Positions 35,201 to 45,200 of a stretch of 64,000 nt of DNA are shown one piece after another. The translations under genes were made by a program, and so were the position numbers. The notes under the pieces are model-generated. The model worked only from the letters and a program-made list of their open reading frames with translations. It ran no database searches and was not told the DNA's origin. This DNA comes from Parapristionchus giblindavisi (taxonomy: Eukaryota; Nematoda; Chromadorea; Rhabditida; Diplogasteridae), in contig CALSFV010000213.1 of NCBI GenBank assembly GCA_943737045.1, forward strand, positions 1,487,001 through 1,551,000, given 5' to 3'. The first letter of the stretch is position 1, and every line of letters starts with the position of its first letter.

Positions 35201-37880
35201 ATTGATTGGCCTACAGCGATGTAAACTGTAAACTTCACAAGGTAATACAGTGAATTATTGATTGATCGATACCGAATAAAGATGTTTATGTGTTGTTGTG
35301 ATTTTAATCTTTGATCTTCTCTCAGTACTGTATCGTATAATGATACTATATTTGCGATGAAGACGAATATAATGGATTTAATTATATAGCTATGGTTTCA
35401 GACCGAGTCTTTCAACAAGTAGGAGGGCCTTCTCGCATGATGCTCATATTGATTGATCTACAGCGATGTAAACTCTAGAAGGTAATACAGTGAATTATTG
35501 ATTGATCGATACCGAATAAAGATGTTTATGTGTTGGTGCGATTTTAATATTTGATCTTCTCTCAGAACTGTATCGTATAATGATACTATATTTGTGATGA
35601 AGACGAATATAATGGATTTAATTATATAACTATTGTTTCAGACCGAGTCTTTCAACAAGTAGGAGGGTCTTCACGCATGTTCCTCATATTGATTGGCCTA
35701 CAGCGATGTAAACTCCACAAGGTAATACATTGAATTATTGATTGATCGATACCGAATAAAGATGTTTATGTGTTGTTATGATTTTAATATTTGATCTTCT
35801 CTCAGTACTGTATCGTATAATGATACTATATTTGTGATGAAGACGAATAGAATGTATTTAATTATATAGCTATTATTTCAGATCGAGTCTTTCGACAAGT
35901 ATGACAAGACAAGTACGACAAGCCTTCTCGCATGATGCTCATATTTATTGGCCTACAGCGATGCAAACTCCACAAGGTAATACAGTGAATTATTGATTGA
36001 TCGATACCGAATAAAGATGTTTATGTGTTGTTGAGATTTTAATCTTTGATCTTCTCTCAGTACTGTATCGTATAATGATACTATATTTGTGATGAAGACG
36101 AATAGAATGTATTTAATTATATAGCTATTATTTCAGACCGAGTCTTTCGACAAGTATGACAAGACAAGTACGACAAGCCTTCTCGCATGATGCTCATATT
36201 GATTGGCCTACAGCGATGTAAACTCCACAAGGTAATACAGTGAATTATTGATTGATCGATACCGAATAAAGATGTTTATGTGTTGTTGTGATTTTAATCT
36301 TTGATCTTCTCTCAGTACTGTATCGTATAATGATACTATATTTGCGATGAAGACTAATATAATGCATTTAATTATATAGCTATGGTTTCAGACCGAGTCT
36401 TTCAACAAGTAGGAGGGCCTTCTCGCATGATGCTCATATTGATTTATCTACAGCGATGTAAACTCTAGAAGGTAATACATTGAATTATTGATTGATCGAT
36501 ACCGAATAAAGATGTTTATGTGTTGTTGTGATTTTAATATTTGATCTTCTCTCAGTACTGTATCGTATAATGATACTATATTTGTGATGAAGACTAATAT
36601 AATGGATTTAATTATATAGCTATGGTTTCAGACCGAGTCTTTCAACAAGTAGGAGGGCCTTCTCGCATGATGCTCATATTGATTGATCTACAGCGATGTA
36701 AACTCTAGAAGGTAATACAGTGAATTATTGATTGATCGATACCGAATAAAGATGTTTATGTGTTGTTATGATTTTAATATTTGATCTTCTCTCAGTACTG
36801 TATCGTATAATGATACTATATTTGTGATGAAGACGAATAGAATGTATTTAATTATATAGCTATTATTTCAGATCGAGTCTTTCGACAAGTATGACAAGAC
36901 AAGTACGACAAGCCTTCTCGCATGATGCTCATATTGATTGGCCTACAGCGATGTAAACTCCACAAGGTAATACAGTGAATTATTGATTGATCGATACCGA
37001 ATAAAGATGTTTATGTGTTGTTGTGATTTTAATATTTGATCTTCTCTCAGTACTGTATCGTATAATGATACTATATTTGTGATGAAGACGAATATATAAT
37101 GGATTTAATTATATAGCTATTGTTTCAGACCGAGTCTTTCGACAAGTATGACAAGACAAGTACGACAAGCCTTCTCGCATGATGCTCATATTGATTGGCC
37201 TACAGCGATGTAAACTCCACAAGGTAATACAGTGAATTATTGATTGATCGATACCGAATAAAGATGTTTATGTGTTGTTGTGATTTTAATCTTTGATCTT
37301 CTCTCAGTACTGTATCGTATAATGATACTATATTTGTGATGAAGACGAATATATAATGGATTTAATTATATAGCTATTGTTTCAGACCGAGTCTTTCGAC
37401 AAGTATGACAAGACAAGTACGACAAGCCTTCTCGCATGATGCTCATATTTATTGGCCTACAGCGATGTAAACTCCACAAGGTAATACATTGAATTATTGA
37501 TTGACCGATACCGAATAAAGATGTTTACGTGTTGTTGTGATCTTTGATCTTCTCTGAGTACTGTATCGTATTATGATACTGTATTTGTGCTGAAGACGAA
37601 TATTATGGATTTAATTATATAGTTATTGTTTCAGACCGAGTCTTTCGATAAGTATGAGGCCTTCACTCCTCATATAGATTGGTCTACATCGATGTAAACT
37701 CGACAAGGTAATACAATGAATTATTGATTGACCGATACCGAATAAAGATGTTTACGTGTTGTTGTGATCTTTGATCTTCTCTGAGTACTGTATCGTATTA
37801 TGATACTGTATTTGTGCTGAAGACGAATAGAATGGATTTAATTATATAGTTATTTTTTCAGACCGAGTCTTTCGAGAAGT
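26240..37880 (+). repeat. Tandem satellite array, 48 units of 229-262 bp with higher-order structure
   Basis: Units are counted from TTTCAGA(C/T)CGA: 26341, 26581, 26815, 27048, 27283, 27523, 27757, 27997, 28237, 28477, 28711, 28950, 29190 and on to 37857. Subfamily C (26.3-28.7 kb and the last two units) has GTATGAGGGC and TTGACCGATACC, with 234- or 240-bp spacing. Subfamily B has GTAGGAGGGCC, 240 bp. Subfamily A has GTATGACAAGACAAGTACGA, 15 bp longer (255 bp). Each unit contains a TTTCAG acceptor-like end, an ~80-95-nt segment, an AAGGTAATA donor-like site (AAGGTGATA in one), a GATCTTCTCTCAG site and the imperfect palindrome GTATCGTATAATGATAC. From 33.9 kb the order is AABB repeated (33887, 34877, 35876, 36866), an ~990-bp higher-order repeat. 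Confidence 0.97.
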
Positions 37881-38199
37881 ATGATAACCATCACATATAC
37901 AGAATGCAAATTTCGAATGGGATTTCAGCGAAAATTTAATTTAATAGTTAGAAAGAATACGTTCTTTCCATAAGAGCCTATATATGACCTTGAAGGTGAA
38001 ACATAAGTCTGCCAGATTTCGACGATACTGAAGTGGCTCTAAATTAATAGGGTGTCTTACTATTGACCATGAATAAGTTCATTTCATAGACATAAGGATC
38101 TTTTTATCTAACGTCCTTTATACCGCTAATGTTCTCTCAACCGTAGACTGTCTCTGTTTTAGTTCGTCTCACTTTCTCTCCCTGATGAGGTACAAGATT
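37881..38199. other. Unique sequence right of the satellite
   Basis: The satellite breaks off inside the splice-bounded segment of its last unit (after TCTTTCGAGAAGTATGA). The following sequence has no recognised gene. Confidence 0.5.
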
Positions 38200-38348
38200 G
38201 GCACTACTTCAGAATAGGGTATCAGTGCACCGGGCAAGTCCAAAAGGACATGAAAAATGAAATTAACACAAAGGAAAGGACGTTTATATTAGGCAATTAT
38301 ACTATTATTTTGGGCGGGTACATTATTCTGAAGTAGTGCCACAAGATT
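38192..38348. mobile_element. MITE with 17-bp TIRs and 8-bp target duplication (hAT-like)
   Basis: The element spans 38,200-38,340 (141 bp). It begins GGCACTACTTCAGAATA and ends with the exact reverse complement TATTCTGAAGTAGTGCC. ACAAGATT is present on both sides (38,192-38,199 and 38,341-38,348) as a perfect 8-bp target-site duplication. An 8-bp duplication with short TIRs is characteristic of hAT-superfamily transposons. The size and lack of coding capacity make it non-autonomous. Confidence 0.93.
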
Positions 38349-38599
38349 GACTTAATGGCCTCTTCTCCCTGCAATGAATTATCGAAATTAGAGAAAGAGA
38401 GATATTTTTTTGAAAATTTGAGAATGTTGAGAGAGGTTAACCCGCCGATGCTTTTTTTATGGAAAATGGGCCGATCGTGGTCATAGAACAAGGGAAATAG
38501 TGTGTTAAATGAGGAGAGAGCAGAGAAAGGTTACGTTCCTTTTAATCTCACAGTCAAGGTGAGATATGGATAAAGCACACAAGACAATAGGAACGGGTT

Positions 38600-38720
38600 G
38601 GAGAATTTGTATGAGAGACAATAGGAGATAGAAGAGACGATAGACAGTTAGACAAAGAGAGACAATAGCAAATTGAAGAGACGATAGACAGTTAGAGAAG
38701 GAGAGACATATGATAGACAA
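38600..38720 (+). repeat. Short GAGACGATAGACAGTTAGA direct repeats upstream of the collagen gene
   Basis: Two ~55-bp direct copies contain AAGAGACGATAGACAGTTAG, followed by a GAGAGACA phrase. They lie 350-450 bp upstream of the collagen start codon. They could be part of the promoter or simple slippage repeats. Confidence 0.6.
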
Positions 38721-38790
38721 CAGACTTTGAAGAGACAAGAAACATCCATAATTGACGGTCAGGATGAGCTGAATAGTCATGGGAGTCGAT

Positions 38791-38800
38791 CATATATAAG
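38791..38800 (+). promoter_or_regulatory. Candidate TATA box of the collagen gene
   Basis: CATATATAAG followed by GAGCTCC lies about 260 bp upstream of the collagen start codon, with a plausible cap region ~30 bp downstream. The call rests on the motif alone. An unspliced 5' UTR or a 5' UTR intron would both fit the distance. Confidence 0.5.
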
Positions 38801-39053
38801 GAGCTCCTTGAGCTATCAAAAACATTGCCACAGTCAACTTTTATATTCTATTCTCTTCTGCCTTAGAGCTAATCAATCAATTTATTTAAATTCATATTTG
38901 TGAACAGTCTATTCGATTCATATACTATTTCCCCTTCTATAGCAAAACATTGTATTGTGAAGATAGTGTTCACTTCAAATTACGCCATTTGACTTATACC
39001 AAAGTAATCTTACCTTATCCTAAGTCCCATTACTTACCACTAAATCATTAAGG

Positions 39054-40635
39054 ATGAGCGTGGGCAATTTCCTCGTAAGCACAGCTTCCATAATATCTGC
39101 ACTCTCCATCATTGGAGCTGTTGTTTCGATCGGATTTCTATTCAAAGACTTGAGCTTCTTCCATGAGGAAGTTCTCGGAGATATGGAAGAGTTCAGAGTA
39201 AGTGTGGTCTTAAGCCTTATGACTTGAGACCTTAAGTAATGTATTTAACTAAGTCCCTAAGTCACCTACTTAACTAAGTTATTCAGATGTATGCCAACGA
39301 CGCATGGGCCCAGATGATCGCTACTAACACTGCACACTCCTCATCATCTCCTTCATCTCCCAATCCCTTCGGTTTGCAGTTATTTTACCCTACAAATATT
39401 TTCCCATCGTCTCACTCTTCAAAATATTTTAAATGAAACGACCTACCATATTTCTCGCTTTTTTCGACTATAGATAATGAAAATTAAAAAGTGTGGAAAG
39501 AGCAGAGAGCTTTGGGTAAAATAGTTGAGGAACGTTCCTTCATCAAACAAGTTTTAAAATCTTTACAGGCAGAGAAAAACGTTCAGCCGGCCACTGTGGT
39601 TGTGCCAAGGGACCGAACTCGTGCCCTCGTGGACCCCGTGGACCTCCTGGACCCGACGGAGAGCCTGGTCTCGACGGAATCGATGGTCAAGATGGAAACC
39701 CTGGATCATCCGGTGTCGGTCTATTCGGCAACAGTGATAACAATGGATGTGTATCGTGCCCTCCTGGACCTCCCGGAGAACAGGGACCCGATGGAGAGAT
39801 TGGTAAATGGTTTACCCTTTACCCATTGATTACCAATTACCCATATCCCAATACCCATGGGTAACAAAAACTCATTTCAGGAGAACCCGGACAAGATGGA
39901 TTCCCTGGAAACGCCGGACGTCCTGGACGAAATGGACATCGTGGAGGACAGGGACCTAGAGGAGATGCAGGAAATCCTGGAATTGACGGAAAACCCGGTA
40001 GACATGGTACCAAGGGAAGAAACGGTAGAAAGGGACATGGACAGCCTGGAAAACCCGGTCGCGTTGGAACTCCCGGACATCGAGGAAAGCCCGGTCATCA
40101 CGGAAGACCCGGTCACAATGGTGCTCCAGGACCCCAAGGACCCGCTGGACCCAAGGGAAATGATGGTATTAAGGGAGATAATGGTCTTCCCGGAGCCGAA
40201 GGAGAGGTTGGACTTCCCGGAAAGGATGCTGCTTATTGTCGTTGTCCTGCTCGGTATGATTATCATTTAAAAAATCTTTTATCGTCTCAGCAAAATCTCT
40301 TACTTTTTCTGAATCTTTATTCGAGTGTCTTGAAATTTAAAATAGCATTCCGTGAGCGATTAATTTATCGAAATGCCAATAATTGCAGTGTCAGCCCCGT
40401 CAATCCTACTGCATACGTTGAACAGCCTTCCCATCAACCTCAGGGATACGGTGATGTCGCTCCCGTCGCATACCCCGCTCCCGCACCCGAATACTCCTCT
40501 TATCCCGCACCTGCCCCCGAAGCTTACCATCCCAAACCCACCCACTACAATCAACACCCTGCCCCTGTTCACCACCATGTTAATGAGTTCAATGTCCCTG
40601 CTCCCCAGGGTTACTCAAAGAGACGTGCACTCTAA
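39054..40635 (+). CDS. Nematode cuticle collagen, 5 exons, 360 residues
   Basis: Exons 39054-39197, 39287-39371, 39569-39802, 39881-40253, 40389-40635; all phases agree. Cuticle collagens are secreted, cross-linked triple-helical proteins of the worm exoskeleton. Order: an N-terminal hydrophobic segment ([19 protein letters not shown], residues ~12-30) as signal anchor; a non-collagen region; a subtilisin-type processing site (REKR, residues ~78-81); a cysteine cluster [11 protein letters not shown]; a short Gly-X-Y block from [13 protein letters not shown]; an interruption with CVSC (~residues 136-139); a long Gly-X-Y domain across exons 3 and 4; the closing YCRC pair; and a Pro/Tyr/His-rich tail with YPAPAPE repeats ending YSKRRAL. 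One HGQPG irregularity breaks the helix register. This is the classic N-terminal and three-cluster cysteine layout of the family. The exact paralogue is not assigned. Confidence 0.97.
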
Positions 40636-40675
40636 GATGAGATTTATTCTATTGAGTTGGATCGTTTATGAAACG

Positions 40676-40681
40676 AATAAA
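40676..40681 (+). terminator. Polyadenylation signal of the collagen gene
   Basis: AATAAA lies 41 bases after the collagen stop codon, at the usual distance for a short nematode 3' UTR. Confidence 0.75.
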
Positions 40682-40689
40682 GAATTAGT

Positions 40690-42211
40690 AATAATGGATT
40701 ATTGTAAAGGGGTAGTGTCTGAAAAATATCGAGGGAAAATATATTGCATTGAAATTTAAATATAATATATGACACTTCTTATTATTAGCCCCGCCCTCTT
40801 TTGTCCACAAATTGTCAAACAATGAGCGAAGATGAATATTTTTTTAAATTTCACTTGTTTTTTTTCTGTTAAAAGAAGGAAAATCTTACATTTAAGCACT
40901 TGAAATCTCGATTTTCGCCCATTGTTTGAAAGTTAAAACTTCAACAATAGAGTAAAAACTTTTGTACTTTATGATGATGACGAAGAGATAAAAAGCTAAA
41001 AAGTAACAAGTCAGGGGCCTCATCCGTGAACAGAGGAGATAGTCAGATTATGTACTTTCACTAGACCAACATGCATTACTACTGTTTTCGTAGTCGACAT
41101 GGACAGAACAATAAACGAGACCAATCGAATAATAATACATAAAGCGCACTTTGAAGTGTAGATGAATCCTCTATACTGTAAAGGAACATTGCAATGTAAT
41201 AAAACATAGACCACCGCTAGAACGTTTATGCATATTCTCAAACTGAAACAGTTTGTGTGTACTATGTGAAACAATGTTTGAAGAGCAAAAATCACAAAAT
41301 AGACAAGAAAATTTAGAAAAGAGCACTTAACAACATAATATCTATGATACAAAGAATCGAAACAATGGAAAAACGGAAAAAAATAAACATCCATGTAATA
41401 TTTATACTCTTTTGTCAACTTATTTCTATATAGGCTATATTTACGCATTTTTATCACAGTCACTGTGAATATATATATGAATGAAGTAATCGATATGTTC
41501 AATCGATAAATCGGTTAAGTGTCATCGATGAATGGGTGTCACAACGAATAAGGCAGCTGCGCATGGATTACGGTAGGTGGTAAGGGTACGGTGAGTCATA
41601 TGATAGGAACGGTGGGGCATATGATTGATCAAGAAGTTTAAAAAAGAGTGCAATAGGGTCAAATCGTGGAAATGAAATGTGAAAAAAGCTGAAAAAGAAA
41701 TGGAGAATAGGAAAAAAGAGAAACTCAAGGTAGATTTCCCTCATGTTGTGTTTATGCAAGTAGCCGAGATCAAATAAAGGTGGTTGGGCACATTTTAATT
41801 GAGTGAAAAATGATGAAATACGGGGTTAAGAGAGAGGAACTACTACGTAGTAATTGTCACTTTACGGGATGGATCAAAACATAATTAAAAAGAAGAAATG
41901 AGTGGAGCGTAAGCGAACAAATGAATTTGCAAATAATCGATACAATCGGGGAAAACGAAAAAAATGAACTAGAAAGTATTATGTGTATTATGGTTAGGCA
42001 CTAAGGAGCTGACAAGAATTGCATGGATATTTTGATAGCACCAACTGAGGATTACGGTATAGAAGAAAAGGGTACGGTAGGCAATATACGACATGATAAT
42101 CAATCAATATATGAATAGACGTAGACAATATGAACTCTGTGTGGTGCTGTTGTGTGGTATACTGTAGATGTGGTGTAGCTGGTGTAGGTGTGCGTTGTGT
42201 GGACGACGAAT
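40690..42211. other. Intergenic region between collagen and the HMG-box gene
   Basis: AT-rich DNA with no exon chain on either strand. The genes on its two sides converge (collagen +, HMG-box -), so it holds both 3' ends. Confidence 0.55.
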
Positions 42212-45200
42212 CTAAACTTCGAACTTGAACGCGCTGAGCAGCTCCTGCTTGATGAAGTTTTCCGCGTTTAGCATATCCTTAGCGGAGGCGCCGTTCGACT
42301 TTTGCTTCGATGTTATCGTAACCTAAACAATATTCAAATGTAAATTAAATAATATTCAATAAATCAGGAAATAATAAATATAAAAATCAATCAATAATAT
42401 GTGATTATCGATTACCTGTCCGGGTGCAGCTCCTCCTCCTTGTAGACCGTTCTGAGTCTGTCTGGTTGTATACATCTTCATTTCATTACGGAAACGTTCT
42501 TTGTCACGCTGTTGTAGTTGGAAATAACTGGAAAATCAATTTATAATTCCCTTTTAATTTATTAACGATCTTCTGACTAGATTAAACCATGGAGGAAAAT
42601 CAATCAATAATTGTGAAAAATCAATTGTGACTAGAAAAAAAAGATAAGGTCGTAAGATAAGTGAACATAAATATTGTTTAGTATGATCAAACCTTTAAAT
42701 GAATAAAAAACTCAAGATCGACGATCAAAAGATCATCAAATATACAAGCAATGATCATAAGATCAAAGATCAAAGATCATCGATGAAAGATCAAAGATCA
42801 AAGACTCACTGTGCTTTATCCGCGTGATCTCTCCATGATACATACACCTTCAGAATGACTTCTTCATCGGTCATTTCGGGATTCTCAGATTTGAACTGAA
42901 ACAAAGATTTGATAAAGTTTAAAGAACAATTCCGTGAATAATATTATGGGAATTGTACATGCCGAAGCATTATAAGGCTAAAAATTCCATGAATTCGTAG
43001 ACATAATCAAAAAAGATGTTGAAAGATCAAAGATCAAACTGACTCGATCAAAGAATTCGAGAACGTAGAAGGAGTAGGCCTTTCTACCGGGTACGGGACG
43101 TCGTTCGGAACGTGCCCATGCTGCGAGTTCAGCCTCGTATCTGAAGAGAACGAATAATCAATTGTGATTTAATGAAAAACCAATCGGAGAAGAAACCGAA
43201 ATACTAATGCTTCGTCTTATTACTAATATTAGCTGAAACATATTCACAACGAAGTGGTCTGTCATTTTCGATGACTATTCTACTCATTCTCATTTACTTT
43301 GGCTAGTTTCGCGGTCCACACACTATACAATATTCAATATGTTCCGAGAGTTCAAAGAACAAAGATCAATGATCAAAGATCAAATAACCAACCTTCTCTT
43401 GTCCTCCTCGTGCTGCATCTCGTAGCGAGTTTTGTCCGGAAGTCTAAATTTATCGATTTTAATTGTAAAATCAAATTAAAATAATCATAGTTCCATACTA
43501 CCACAAATCTATGAATAACTTACTACATCTACCCCGCCCATAATACCCAATAATTCCAAATAGAAAATCAATATTCAATGAAAACAATCAATAAATTACT
43601 TGATCCATTCCGACTTCAACAATTGTCCAAACTCTCCTCCATTACAAGTCAGATCACCGTTGTTCCTCTTCATTCTCATCTCCCCTACGAAGCACAGATA
43701 CGCCGATATAACCTGGAAATGATCGATCGATAATTGATCTTTGATCTCTTATGGCCCTCCATCGCTCCCATCCGACTAATCCCTATACTAATCATAAAGC
43801 AAACTCAGCGTGAGCAAGTAGTAACGTGACAGTCTTACACAATCAACTTTCACTCCGTACCTCTACCTCTTCATCCTCCCTCTCCCTCTCCCTCTCCCTC
43901 TGCTCCTACCATTCTCTGGCACTCGCTATACACACAAAAGTCTGAAGAGGGGGGACTGGAAGATAGACTCTTCTCCCTCTCTCAACCTCATACTTCTACA
44001 TATCTCCCCTGTCTCCACTCTCTTCATCTTGGTAAACACAGTAAGTCTCCCCCTCTCCCTCTCTCTAAACACAGTAACTCACCTGTCTCGGTGCATTCGG
44101 ATCCCTGTTCACTCGTGTGCAACCCTTCTCCAGGATCTCTGAAAAAAACTGTATAGTGCCACACACGCACACATTGACAAACGTCGCCTAGTGCAAAAAT
44201 CAACAGGATCGCCGGTTCTAGTAAACGTCGTCTACACCACACCACACTCACTCTCAGGCTTGGATCGGCGGGTATTCTTTCTAATCGTGGATACGGACGG
44301 AGAGAAGATGGGAGGCTCATTCACAAATGGATCCGAGAACTCCATCGAACTGAAATTTGAGGCTTATCAATTTTGTAAAGAGATATGGACCTAATTCGTA
44401 AAAATTAAATCGAAATCAAAATTTTATAATGAAAAATATTGACTTTTAGGACCAAAAGGGGCGGGGCTAAGGGTCAAAATGAGTACTTACTCATTGACGA
44501 TTCCATTTGTGCTATTGAGAAGGATGGAAGAGAAGTCGTACATTTCCTCCTCTCCTGATCCTGAACCTTGCTCGTCTTCCTGTAAAGGTTCAAAAGTTAC
44601 AAAGAGAACAGGTACCATGAGAATACTCTCCTAGTTTTGCACACTCTCTCGCATTTTTTTCTTTTCTTTCCCCGACTCTTGAACACCACATTAGGGAGAG
44701 TTAAGGGCATCAGGGCTTTAATTTTTAAGCATATCCAATCACGATGTCCTAAGAAGCGTTGTGCTTCATTAAGAAATTCTTCATGTACTGTTATTTAAGG
44801 ACTTAAGGTCATAGGCACTTATGTACATAAGTGATTAAGTGATAAATCACCTTCTCATCACTCACAAATGATCCATTCTCCTCTCCTTCTGTATGATTCA
44901 CCATGACGTTCACACTTTGTTTCGATTGTGATTGGAGAAGTCGAATGAGGGGATTCTCTTCGGTTGAACCTGATGCCTCCATGACACCACTGCAATCAGG
45001 GAGATTTAGCTAGATCATAGATTTAACTCACTAACAATTAATCCCTGGATCATAAGTTTAACCAGCTAAGAACCACCTCTGGGTGTGACAAGTCATCGCT
45101 ATAACTCACAAAGTTCATCACTAACATACATAATCAATCTAACAATCAATTTCCAGATGAACTTAGTTAAGTCATCAGCCTTAATTTTTTATAAAACTAA

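Noticed and set aside
26240..37880. CRISPR array or other spacer-repeat system
   Set aside because: Whole ~240-bp units repeat with no variable spacers, and the window is clearly a eukaryotic nuclear genome.
39857..40270. Long open frames on both strands over the collagen exon
   Set aside because: They are shadows of the Gly-X-Y repeat in other frames. Only the spliced frame gives the collagen pattern and joins the other exons.
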